From positions 252,210,028 to 252,274,027 of the forward strand of contig JAVHZZ010000004.1 of the NCBI GenBank assembly GCA_036250195.1: a stretch of DNA of 64,000 bases, read 5' to 3'. Every line of letters starts with the position of its first letter. Position 1 is the first letter of the stretch. The notes below the pieces were generated by a model, which was not told the DNA's origin, did no database searches, and worked only from the letters and a program-made list of their open reading frames with translations. Source of the DNA: Mixophyes australis (Eukaryota; Chordata; Amphibia; Anura; Limnodynastidae). Shown here piece after piece: positions 44,301-58,555 of this stretch. The translations under genes and the position numbers were made by a program.

Positions 44301-46384
44301 TCATGATTCATGATTCAAGTCATCATTCAATTTATGATTCAATTCATGATTCCTGATTCATGATTCAATTCATGATTCATTATTCATGAATTATGATTCA
44401 ATTCATGATTCATGATTCAATTCATGATTCATGATTCAATTCCTGATTCAATTCCTGATTCAATTCATGATTCATGATTCAATTCATGATTCATGATTCA
44501 TGATTCAATTCATGATTCATGATTCATGATTTAATTTATGATTCATGATTCATGATTCATGATTCAATTCATGATTCATAATTCATTATTCATGATTCAA
44601 TTCATGATTCATGATTCAATTCATGCATCATGATTCATGATTCATGATTTAATTCATGATTCATGATTCAATTCATGATTCAATTCATGATTTATGATTC
44701 ATGATTCATGATTCAATTCATGATTCATAATTCATGATTCATGATTCAATTCATGATTCATAATTCATTATTCATGATTCAATTCATGATTCATGATTCA
44801 ATCCATGCATCATGATTCATGATTTAAGTCATGATTCATGATTCAATTCATTATTCAATTCCTGATTCAATTCATGATTCAATTCATGATTCATTATTCA
44901 TGATTCAATTCATGAATCATGATTCATGATTCAATTCATGATTCAATTCATGATTCAATTCATGATTCATGATTCAATTCATGATTCAATTCATTATTCA
45001 TGATTCGATTCATGATTCATGATTTATTTCATGATTCAATTCATGATTCATGATTAATGATTCGATTCATGATTCATGATTCAAGTCATCATTCAATTTA
45101 TGATTCAATTCATGATTCCTGATTCATGATTCATGATTCATGATTTAATTCATGGTTCGTAATTCATGATTCATGATTCAATTCATGATTCATTATTCAA
45201 TTTATGATTCATAATTAATGATTCATGATTCAATTCATGATTCATGATTCAATTCCTGATTCAATTCCTGATTCAATTCATGATTCATGATTCAATTCAT
45301 GATTCATGATTCATGATTCAATTCATGATTCATGATTCATGATTCAATTCATGGTTCATGATTCAATTCATGATTCAATTCATGATTCATGATTCAATTT
45401 ATGATTCATGATTCATGATTCAATTCATGATTCAATTCATGATTCATGATTTAATTCATGATTCATGATTCATGATTCAATTCATGATTCAATTCATGAT
45501 TCATGATTCATTATTCAATTTATGATTCATAATTCATGATTCATGATTCAATTCATGAATCATGATTCAATTCATGATTTGATTCATGATTTAATTCATG
45601 ATTTGATTCATGATTTAATTCATGATTTGATTCATGATTCATGATTCGATTCATGATTCTTGATTCGATTCATGATTCATGATTCAATTCATGATCCATG
45701 ATTCAATTAATGATTCATGATTCATGATTCAATTCATGATTCAATTCATGATTCATGATTTATGATTCAATTCATGATTCATAATTCATGATTCATGATT
45801 CAATTAATGATTCATAATTCATGATTCATGATTCAATTCATGATTCATGATTCATGATTCAATTCATGATTCATGATTCATGATTCAATTCATGATTCAT
45901 GATTCAATTCATGATTCATGATTCAATTCATGATTCAATTTATGATTCATGATCCAATTTATGATTCATGATTCATGATTCAATTCATGATTCAATTCAT
46001 GATTCAATTCATGATTCATGATTTTATTCATGATTCATGATTCAATTCATGATTCAATTCATGATTCATGATTCATTATTCAATTTATGATTCATAATTC
46101 ATGATTCATGATTCAATTCATGAATCATGATTCAATTCATAAATCATGATTCAATTCATGATTTGATTCATGATTTAGTTCATGATTTGATTCATGATTT
46201 AATTCATGATTTGATTCATGATTCATGATTCGATTCATGATTCATGATTCGATTCATGATTCATGATTCAATTCATAATCCATGATTCAATTAATGATTC
46301 ATGATTCATGATTCAATTCATGATTCAATTCATGATTCATGATTTATGATTCAATTCATGATCCATAATTCATGATTCATGATT
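38385..46384 (+). repeat. 8.0-kb tandem duplication, copy 1
   Basis: Counted marker pairs show a direct tandem duplication with the following block: GTTCGTAATTC 38611/46605 (7,994 bp), GATGCATGAT 40171/48228 (8,057), AATAATTCAT 40481/48444 (7,963), GTTTTATG 40581/48544 (7,963), ATTCACTCC 40911/48874 (7,963), GATTTCAGAT 42445/50401 (7,956), GAGTCGATTC 43612/51561 (7,949), GTTCGTAATTC 45155/52997 (7,842), TGATTTAGTT 46171/54001 (7,830). Several of these are private variants, so common descent is firm. Spacing changes come from indels in one copy. The copy itself contains two smaller HORs. Confidence 0.88.
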
Positions 46385-49300
46385 CAATTCATGATTTATG
46401 ATTCATGATTCATGATTCAATTCATGATTCAATTCATTATTCATGATTCGATTCATGATTCATGATTTATTTCATGATTCAATTCATGATTCATGATTAA
46501 TAATTCGATTCATGATTCATGATTCAAGTCATCATTCAATTTATGATTCAATTCATGATTCCTGATTCATGATTCATGATTCATGATTCATGATTTAATT
46601 CATGGTTCGTAATTCATGATTCATGATTCAATTCATGATTCATTATTCAATTTATGATTCATAATTCATGATTCATGATTCAATTCATGATTCATGATTC
46701 AATTCCTGATTCAATTCCTGATTCAATTCATGATTCATGATTCAATTCATGATTCATGATTCATGATTCAATTCATGATTCATGATTCAATTCATGGTTC
46801 ATGATTCAATTCATGATTCAATTCATGATTCATGATTCAATTTATGATTCATGATTCATGATTCAATTCATGATTCAATTCATGATTCATGATTTAATTC
46901 ATGATTCATGATTCATGATTCAATTCATGATTCAATTCATGATTCATGATTCATTATTCAATTTATGATTCATAATTCATGATTCAATTCATGAATCATG
47001 ATTCAATTCATGATTTGATTCATGATTTAATTCATGATTTGATTCATGATTTAATTCATGATTTGATTCATGATTCATGATTCGATTCATGATTCATGAT
47101 TCGATTCATGATTCATGATTCAATTCATGATCCATGATTCAATTAATGATTCATGATTCATGATTCAATTCATGATTCAATTCATGATTCATGATTTATG
47201 ATTCAATTCATGATTCATAATTCATGATTCATGATTCAATTAATGATTCATAATTCATGATTCATGATTCAATTCATGATTCATAATTCATGATTCTTGA
47301 TTCATGATTCTATTCATGATTCATGATTCAATTCATGATTCATGATTCATGATTCAATTCATGATTCATGATTCATGATTCATGATTCAATTCATGATTC
47401 ATGATTCAATTCATGATTCAATTTATGATTCATGATTCAATTTATGATTCATGATTCATGATTCAATTCATGATTCAATTCATGATTCATGATTTTATTC
47501 ATGATTCATGATTCAATTCATGATTCAATTCATGATTCATGATTCATTATTCAATTTATGATTCATAATTCATGATTCATGATTCAATTCATGAATCATG
47601 ATTCAATTCATAAATCATGATTCAATTCATGATTTGATTCATGATTTAATTCATGATTTGATTCATGATTTAATTCATGATTTGATTCATGATTCATGAT
47701 TCGATTCATGATTCGATTCATGATTCATGATTCAATTCATGATCCATGATTCAATTAATGATTCATGATTCATGATTCAATTCATGATTCATGATTTATG
47801 ATTCAATTCATGATTCATAATTCATGATTCATGATTCAATTAATGATTCATAATTCATGATTCATGATTCAATTCATGATTCATAATTCATGATTTTTGA
47901 TTCATGATTCTATTCATGATTCATGATTCAATTCATGATTAAATTCATGATTCATGATTCATGATTCATGATTCCTGATTCAATTCATGATTCATGATTC
48001 AATTCATGATTCATGATTTATGATTCATGATTCAATTCATGATTCCTAATTCATGATTTATGATTCCTAATTCATGATTCATGATTCAATTCATGATTCA
48101 TGATTCAATTCATGATTCATGATTCAATTCATGATTCATGATTTATGATTCATGATTCAATTCATGATTCCTAATTCATGATTCATGATTCAATTCATGA
48201 TTCATGATTCATGATTCATGATTCATGATGCATGATTCACTTCATGATTCATGATTCAATTCATGATTCATGATTCATGATTCAATTTATGATTCATGAT
48301 TCAATTCATGATTCAATTCATTAATTCATAATTCATGATTCATGATACAATTCATGGTTCAATTCATTAATTCATAATTCATGATTCATGATACAATTCA
48401 CGATTCATCATTCATGATCCAATTCATGATCCATGATTCAATTAATAATTCATGATTCATGATTCAATTCATGATTTAAATTATGATTCATGATTCATGA
48501 TTCAATTCATGATTCATAATTGATGATTCATGATTCAATTCATGTTTTATGATTCATGATTCATGATTCAATTCATGATTCATGATTTGATTCATCATTC
48601 TTAATTCATGATTCATGATTCGATTCATGATTCATGATTCATGATTGAATTCATGATTCATGATTCGATTCATGATTCAATTCATGATTCATGATTCATG
48701 ATTCAATTCATAATTCATGAGTCGATTCATGATTCAATTCATGATTCAATTCATGATTTATGATTCATGATTCATGATTTGATTCATGATTCTTGATTCA
48801 TGATTCGATTCATGATTCATGATTCATGATTTAATTCATGATTCATGATTCATGATTCAATTCATAATTCATGATTCACTCCATGATTCATGATTCAATT
48901 CATGATTCATGATTCATGATTCAATTTATGATTCATGATTCATGATTCAATTCATGATTCAATTCATGATTCATGATTCATGGTTCAATTCATGATTCAT
49001 AATTCATGATTCATGATTCCATTCATGATCCATGATTCATGATTCATGATTCATGATTCAATTCATGATTCATGATTCAATTCATGATTTATGATTCATG
49101 ATTCAATTCATGATTCATGATTTATGATTCATGATTCAATTCATGATTCCTAATTCATGATTCATGATTCAATTCATGATTCATGATTCAATTCATGATT
49201 CATGATTCAATTCATGATTCATGATTTATGATTCATGATTCAATTCATGATTTCTAATTCATGATTTATGATTCAATTCATGATTCATGATTCATGATTC

Positions 49301-52300
49301 ATGATTCACTTCATGATTCATGATTCATGATTCAATTCATGATTCATGATTCATGATTCAATTTATGATTCATGATTCAATTCATGATTCAATTCATGAT
49401 TAATGATTCATGGTTCAATTTATGATTCATAATTCATGATTCATGATACAATTCATGATTCATGAATCATGATTCAATTCATAATTCAATTCATGATTCA
49501 TGATTCATTATTCAATTTATGATTCATAATTCATGATTCATGATTCAATTCATGAATCATGATTCAATTCATGATTTGATTCATGATTTAATTCATGATT
49601 TGATTCATGATTCATGATTCGATTCATGATTCATGATTCGATTCATGATTCATGATTCAATTCATGATCCATGATTCAATTAATGATTCATGATTCATGA
49701 TTCAATTCATGATTCAATTCATGATTCATGATTTATGATTCAATTCATGATTCATAATTCATGATTCATGATTCTATTCATGATTCATAATTCATGATTC
49801 ATGATTCAATTCATGATTCATAATTCATGATTCTTGATTCATGATTCTATTCATGATTCATAATTCATGATTCATGATTCAATTCATGATTCATAATTCA
49901 TGATTCTTGATTCATGATTCTATTCATGATTCATGATTCAATTCATGATTCATGATTCAATTCATGATTCATTATTCATGATTCAATTCATGATTCAATT
50001 CATGATTCAATTCATGATTCATGATTCAATTTATGATTCATGATTCATGATTCAATTCATGATTCAATTCATGATTCATGATTTAATTCATGATTCATGA
50101 TTCATGATTCAATTCATGATTCAATTCATGATTCATGATTCATTATTCAATTTATGATTCATAATTCATGATTCATGATTCAATTCATGAATCATGATTC
50201 AATTCATAAATCATGATTCAATTCATGATTTGATTCATGATTTAATTCATGATTTGATTCATGATTTAATTCATGATTTGATCCATGATTCATGATTCGA
50301 TTCATGATTCATGATTCGATTCATGATTCATGATTCAATTCATGATCCATGATTCAATTAATGATTCATGATTCAATTCATGATTCAATTCATGATTCAT
50401 GATTTCAGATTCAATTCATGATTCATAATTCATGATTCATGATTCTATTCATGATTCATAATTCATGATTCATGATTCAATTCATGATTCATAATTCATG
50501 ATTCTTGATTCATGATTCTATTCATGATTCATAATTCATGATTCATGATTCAATTCATGATTCATAATTCATGATTCTTGATTCATGATTCTATTCATGA
50601 TTCATGATTCAATTCATGATTCAATTCATGATTCATTATTCATGATTCAATTCATGATTCATGATTCAATTCATGATTCAATTCATGATTCATGATTCAA
50701 TTTATGATTCATGATTCATGATTCAATTCATGATTCAATTCATGATTCATGATTTAATTCATGATTCATGATTCATGATTCAATTCATGATTCAATTCAT
50801 GATTCATGATTCATTATTCAATTTATGATTCATAATTCATGATTCATGATTCAATTCATGAATCATGATTCAATTCATAAATCATGATTCAATTCATGAT
50901 TTGATTCATGATTTAATTCATGATTTGATTCATGATTTAATTCATGATTTGATTCATGATTCATGATTCGATTCATGATTCATGATTCGATTCATGATTC
51001 ATGATTCAATTCATGATCCATGATTCAATTAATGATTCATGATTCATGATTCAATTCATGATTCAATTCATAATTCATGATTTATGATTCAATTCATGAT
51101 TCATAATTCATGATTCATGATTCAATTAATGATTCATAATTCATGATTCATGATTCAATTCATGATTCATAATTCATGATTTTTGATTCATGATTCTATT
51201 CATGATTCATGATTCATGATTCAATTCATGATTAAATTCATGATTCATGATTCATGATTCCTGATTCAATTCATGATTCATGATTCAATTCATGATTCAT
51301 GATTTATGATTCATGATTCAATTCATGATTCCTAATTCATGATTTATGATTCCTAATTCATGATTCATGATTCAATTCATGATTCATGATTCAATTCATG
51401 ATTCATGATTTATGATTCATGATTCAATTCATGATTCATGATTCGATTCATGATTCATGATTCAATTCATGATTCATGATTCATGATTCATGATTCAATT
51501 CATGATTCATGATTCGATTCATGATTCAATTCATGATTCATGATTGAATTCATAATTCATGAGTCGATTCATGATTCAATTCATGATTCAATTCATTTTT
51601 ATGATTCATGATTCATGATTTGATTCATGATTCTTGATTCATGATTCGATTCATGATTCATGATTCAATTCATGATTCATGATTCATGATTCATGATTCA
51701 ATTCATGATTCATGATTCAATTCATGATTCATGATTCATGATTCATGATTCATGATTCATGATTCATGATTCAATTCATGATTCAATTCATGATTCATGA
51801 TTCATGATTCAATTCATGATTCATGATTCATGATTCAATTCATGATTCATGATTCATGATTCATGATTCATGATTCATGATTTAATTTATGATTCATGAT
51901 TCAATTCATGATTCAATTCATGATTTATGATTCATGATTCATGATTCAATTCATGATTCATAATTCATGATTCATGATTCAATTCATGATTAATAATTCA
52001 TTATTCATGATTCAATTCATGATTCATAATTCAATTCATGCATCATGATTCATGATTCATGATTCAATTCATGATTCATTATTCATGATTCAATTCATGA
52101 ATCATGATTCATGATTCAATTCATGATTCAATTCATGATTCAATTCATAATTCATGATTCAATTCATGATTCAATTCATTATTCATGATTCGATTCATGA
52201 TTCATGATTCATGATTCAAGTCATCATTCAATTTATGATTCAATTCATGATTCCTGATTCATGATTCAATTCATGATTCATTATTCATGAATTATGATTC

Positions 52301-54210
52301 AATTCATGATTCATGATTCAATTCATGATTCATGATTCAATTCCTGATTCAATTCCTGATTCAATTCATGATTCATGATTCAATTCATGATTCATGATTC
52401 ATGATTCAATTCATGATTCATGATTTAATTTATGATTCATGATTCATGATTCATGATTCAATTCATGATTCATAATTCATTATTCATGATTCAATTCATG
52501 ATTCATGATTCAATTCATGCATCATGATTCATGATTCATGATTTAATTCATGATTCAATTCATGATTCAATTCATGATTTATGATTCATGATTCATGATT
52601 CAATTCATGATTCATAATTCATGATTCATGATTCAATTCATGATTCATAATTCATTATTCATGATTTAAGTCATGATTCATGATTCAATTCATTATTCAA
52701 TTCCTGATTCAATTCATGATTCAATTCATGATTCATTATTCATGATTCAATTCATGAATCATGATTCATGATTCAATTCATGATTCAATTCATGATTCAA
52801 TTCATGATTCATGATTCAATTCATGATTCAATTCATTATTCATGATTCGATTCATGATTCATGATTTATTTCATGATTCAATTCATGATTCATGATTAAT
52901 GATTCGATTCATGATTCATGATTCAAGTCATCATTCAATTTATGATTCAATTCATGATTCCTGATTCATGATTCATGATTCATGATTTAATTCATGGTTC
53001 GTAATTCATGATTCATGATTCAATTCATGATTCATTATTCAATTTATGATTCATAATTAATGATTCATGATTCAATTCATGATTCATGATTCAATTCCTG
53101 ATTCAATTCCTGATTCAATTCATGATTCATGATTCAATTCATGATTCATGATTCATGATTCAATTCATGATTCATGATTCATGATTCAATTCATGGTTCA
53201 TGATTCAATTCATGATTCAATTCATGATTCATGATTCAATTTATGATTCATGATTCATGATTCAATTCATGATTCAATTCATGATTCATGATTTAATTCA
53301 TGATTCATGATTCATTATTCAATTCATGATTCAATTCATGATTCATGATTCATTATTCAATTTATGATTCATAATTCATGATTCATGATTCAATTCATGA
53401 ATCATGATTCAATTCATGATTTGATTCATGATTTAATTCATGATTTGATTCATGATTTAATTCATGATTTGATTCATGATTCATGATTCGATTCATGATT
53501 CTTGATTCGATTCATGATTCATGATTCAATTCATGATCCATGATTCAATTAATGATTCATGATTCATGATTCAATTCATGATTCAATTCATGATTCATGA
53601 TTTATGATTCAATTCATGATTCATAATTCATGATTCATGATTCAATTAATGATTCATAATTCATGATTCATGATTCAATTCATGATTCATGATTCATGAT
53701 TCAATTCATGATTCATGATTCATGATTCAATTCATGATTCATGATTCAATTCATGATTCATGATTCAATTCATGATTCAATTTATGATTCATGATTCAAT
53801 TTATGATTCATGATTCATGATTCAATTCATGATTCAATTCATGATTCATGATTTTATTCATGATTCATGATTCAATTCATGATTCAATTCATGATTCATG
53901 ATTCATTATTCAATTTATGATTCATAATTCATGATTCATGATTCAATTCATGAATCATGATTCAATTCATAAATCATGATTCAATTCATGATTTGATTCA
54001 TGATTTAGTTCATGATTTGATTCATGATTTAATTCATGATTTGATTCATGATTCATGATTCGATTCATGATTCATGATTCGATTCATGATTCATGATTCA
54101 ATTCATAATCCATGATTCAATTAATGATTCATGATTCATGATTCAATTCATGATTCAATTCATGATTCATGATTTATGATTCAATTCATGATTCATAATT
54201 CATGATTCAT
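46385..54210 (+). repeat. 8.0-kb tandem duplication, copy 2
   Basis: This is the direct partner of 38,385-46,384. Relative to copy 1 it first gains about 63 bp, then loses 93 bp near 48,400, about 57 bp near 52.07 kb (a GATTCAATTCCT section) and about 50 bp near 52.65 kb (the ATCCATGCATC section), for a net shortening of about 170 bp. It starts inside a GATTTATG unit near 46,385, where the preceding ATCCATAATTC is unique. It ends near 54,210, where CATAATTC units lead into another partial copy. Confidence 0.85.
48385..48410 (+). repeat. Scar of a 93-bp deletion in duplication copy 2
   Basis: Copy 1 (about 40.34-40.44 kb) and the related block at about 60.06-60.17 kb both carry a section with CATGAATCATG and CATTATTCGATTC between GATACAATTCATG and CATCATTCATGATCC. 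Here GATACAATTCAC runs straight into GATTCATCATTC. The marker spacing drops from 8,056 to 7,963 bp across the point. The one-base variant CACGATTC sits at the join. Confidence 0.75.
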
Positions 54211-56390
54211 GATTCAATTCATGATTCATAATTCATGATTCATGATTCAATTCATGATTCATAATTCATGATTCATGATTCAATTCATGATTCATAATTC
54301 ATTATTCATGATTCAATTCATGATTCATGATTCAATCCATGCATCATGATTCATGATTTAAGTCATGATTCATGATTCAATTCATTATTCAATTCCTGAT
54401 TCAATTCATGATTCAATTCATGATTCATTATTCATGATTCAATTCATGAATCATGATTCATGATTCAATTCATGATTCAATTCATGATTCAATTCATGAT
54501 TCATGATTCAATTCATGATTCAATTCATTATTCATGATTCGATTCATGATTCATGATTTATTTCATGATTCAATTCATGATTCATGATTAATGATTCGAT
54601 TCATGATTCATGATTCATGATTCAAGTCATCATTCAATTTATGATTCAATTCATGATTCCTGATTCATGATTCATGATTCATGATTTAATTCATGGTTCG
54701 TAATTCATGATTCATGATTCAATTCATGATTCATTATTCAATTTATGATTCATAATTAATGATTCATGATTCAATTCATGATTCATGATTCAATTCCTGA
54801 TTCAATTCCTGATTCAATTCATGATTCATGATTCAATTCATGATTCATGATTCATGATTCAATTCATGATTCATGATTCATGATTCAATTCATGGTTCAT
54901 GATTCAATTCATGATTCAATTCATGATTCATGATTCAATTTATGATTCATGATTCATGATTCAATTCATGATTCAATTCATGATTCATGATTTAATTCAT
55001 GATTCATGATTCATGATTCAATTCATGATTCAATTCATGATTCATGATTCATTATTCAATTTATGATTCATAATTCATGATTCATGATTCAATTCATGAA
55101 TCATGATTCAATTCATGATTTGATTCATGATTTAATTCATGATTTGATTCATGATTTAATTCATGATTTGATTCATAATTCATGATTCGATTCATGATTC
55201 TTGATTCGATTCATGATTCATGATTCAATTCATGATCCATGATTCAATTAATGATTCATGATTCATGATTCAATTCATGATTCAATTCATGATTCATGAT
55301 TTATGATTCAATTCATGATTCATAATTCATGATTCATGATTCAATTAATGATTCATAATTCATGATTCATGATTCAATTCATGATTCATGATTCATGATT
55401 CAATTCATGATTCATGATTCATGATTCAATTCATGATTCATGATTCAATTCATGATTCATGATTCAATTCATGATTCAATTTATGATTCATGATTCAATT
55501 TATGATTCATGATTCATGATTCAATTCATGATTCATGATTCAATTCATGATTCATGATTCAATTCATGATTCAATTTATGATTCATGATTCAATTTATGA
55601 TTCATGATTCATGATTCAATTCATGATTCAATTCATGATTCATGATTTTATTCATGATTCATGATTCAATTCATGATTCAATTCATGATTCATGATTCAT
55701 TATTCAATTTATGATTCATAATTCATGATTCATGATTCAATTCATGAATCATGATTCAATTCATAAATCATGATTCAATTCATGATTTGATTCATGATTT
55801 AGTTCATGATTTGATTCATGATTTAATTCATGATTTGATTCATGATTCATGATTCGATTCATGATTCATGATTCGATTCATGATTCATGATTCAATTCAT
55901 AATCCATGATTCAATTAATGATTCATGATTCATGATTCAATTCATGATTCAATTCATGATTCATGATTTATGATTCAATTCATGATTCATAATTCATGAT
56001 TCATGATTCAATTAATGATTCATAATTCATGATTCATGATTCAATTCATGATTCATAATTCATGATTTTTGATTCATGATTCTATTCATGATTCATGATT
56101 CAATTCATGATTAAATTCATGATTCATGATTCATGATTCATGATTCCTGATTCAATTCATGATTCATGATTCAATTCATGATTCATGATTTATGATTCAT
56201 GATTCAATTCATGATTCCTAATTCATGATTTATGATTCCTAATTCATGATTCATGATTCAATTCATGATTCATGATTCAATTCATGATTCATGATTCAAT
56301 TCATGATTCATGATTTATGATTCATGATTCAATTCATGATTCCTAATTCATGAATTATGATTCAATTCATGATTCATGATTCATGAATTA
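54211..56390 (+). repeat. Partial re-amplified family B unit
   Basis: Markers repeat the distal part of the 8-kb unit: ATCCATGCATC at 54335 (44801 in copy 1, spacing 9,534; absent from copy 2), GTTCGTAATTC at 54696, CTTGATTCG at 55200 and TGATTTAGTT at 55795. The last three lie 1,699, 1,699 and 1,794 bp after their partners at 52997, 53501 and 54001. It ends in the CCTAATTCATGAATTATG block near 56.35 kb. Because ATCCATGCATC is shared with copy 1 and not copy 2, this piece cannot simply be copied from present-day copy 2. Confidence 0.7.
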
Positions 56391-57000
56391 TGATTCACTT
56401 CATGATTCATGATTCAATTCATTATTCAATTCCTGATTCAATTCATGATTCAATTCATGATTCATTATTCATGATTCAATTCATGAATCATGATTCATGA
56501 TTCAATTCATGATTCAATTCATGATTCAATTCATGATTCATGATTCAATTCATGATTCAATTCATTATTCATGATTCGATTCATGATTCATGATTTATTT
56601 CATGATTCAATTCATGATTCATGATTAATGATTCGATTCATGATTCATGATTCATGATTCAAGTCATCATTCAATTTATGATTCAATTCATGATTCCTGA
56701 TTCATGATTCATGATTCATGATTTAATTCATGGTTCGTAATTCATGATTCATGATTCAATTCATGATTCATTATTCAATTTATGATTCATAATTAATGAT
56801 TCATGATTCAATTCATGATTCATGATTCAATTCCTGATTCAATTCCTGATTCAATTCATGATTCATGATTCAATTCATGATTCATGATTCATGATTCAAT
56901 TCATGATTCATGATTCATGATTCAATTCATGGTTCATGATTCAATTCATGATTCAATTCATGATTCATGATTCAATTTATGATTCATGATTCATGATTCA
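56391..57000 (+). repeat. Opening part of the next re-amplified unit
   Basis: After the GAATTATG units the array re-enters the unit at CATTATTCAATTCCTG, skipping the ATCCATGCATC part seen at 54.33 kb. AAGTCATC lies near 56661 and GTTCGTAATTC at 56733, 2,037 bp after 54696. The section leads directly into the 1.56-kb tandem pair. Confidence 0.6.
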
Positions 57001-58555
57001 ATTCATGATTCAATTCATGATTCATGATTTAATTCATGATTCATGATTCATGATTCAATTCATGATTCAATTCATGATTCATGATTCATTATTCAATTTA
57101 TGATTCATAATTCATGATTCATGATTCAATTCATGAATCATGATTCAATTCATGATTTGATTCATGATTTAATTCATGATTTGATTCATGATTTAATTCA
57201 TGATTTGATTCATAATTCATGATTCGATTCATGATTCTTGATTCGATTCATGATTCATGATTCAATTCATGATCCATGATTCAATTAATGATTCATGATT
57301 CAATTCATGATTCAATTCATGATTCATGATTTATGATTCAATTCATGATTCATAATTCATGATTCATGATTCAATTAATGATTCATAATTCATGATTCAT
57401 GATTCAATTCATGATTCATGATTCATGATTCAATTCATGATTCATGATTCATGATTCAATTCATGATTCATGATTCAATTCATGATTCATGATTCAATTC
57501 ATGATTCAATTTATGATTCATGATTCAATTTATGATTCATGATTCAATTCATGATTCAATTCATGATTCATGATTTTATTCATGATTCATGATTCAATTC
57601 ATGATTCAATTCATGATTCATGATTCATTATTCAATTTATGATTCATAATTCATGATTCATGATTCAATTCATGAATCATGATTGAAATTCATAAATCAT
57701 GATTCAATTCATGATTTGATTCATGATTTAGTTCATGATTTGATTCATGATTTAATTCATGATTTGATTCATGATTCATGATTCGATTCATGATTCATGA
57801 TTCGATTCATGATTCATGATTCAATTCATAATCCATGATTCAATTAATGATTCATGATTCATGATTCAATTCATGATTCAATTCATGATTCATGATTTAT
57901 GATTCAATTCATGATTCATAATTCATGATTCATGATTCAATTAATGATTCATAATTCATGATTCATGATTCAATTCATGATTCATAATTCATGATTTTTG
58001 ATTCATGATTCTATTCATGATTCATGATTCAATTCATGATTAAATTCATGATTCATGATTCATGATTCCTGATTCAATTCATGATTCATGATTCAATTCA
58101 TGATTCATGATTTATGATTCATGATTCAATTCATGATTCCTAATTCATGATTTATGATTCCTAATTCATGATTCATGATTCAATTCATGATTCATGATTC
58201 AATTCATGATTCATGATTCAATTCATGATTCATGATTTATGATTCATGATTCAATTCATGATTCCTAATTCATGAATTATGATTCAATTCATGATTCATG
58301 ATTCATGATTCATGATTCACTTCATGATTCATGATTCAATTCATGATTCATGATTCATGATTCAATTTATGATTCATGATTCAATTCATGATTCAATTCA
58401 TGATTAATGATTCATGGTTCAATTCATTAATTCATAATTCATGATTCATGATACAATTCATGGTTCAATTCATTAATTCATAATTCATGATTCATGATAC
58501 AATTCATGATTCATGAATCATGATTCAATTCATGATTCATGATTTAATTCATGAT
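57001..58555 (+). repeat. 1.56-kb tandem duplication, copy 1
   Basis: Marker pairs with the next block: CTTGATTCG 57237/58795 (1,558 bp), TGATTTAGTT 57724/59288 (1,564 bp), GAATTATG in the CCTAATTCATGAATTATG block 58274/59838 (1,564 bp). Two CATTAATTC plus GATACAATTC elements in a row close the copy near 58.43-58.50 kb. A one-base insertion variant, GATTGAAATTC, lies near 57.68 kb and is not in the partner. Confidence 0.8.
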
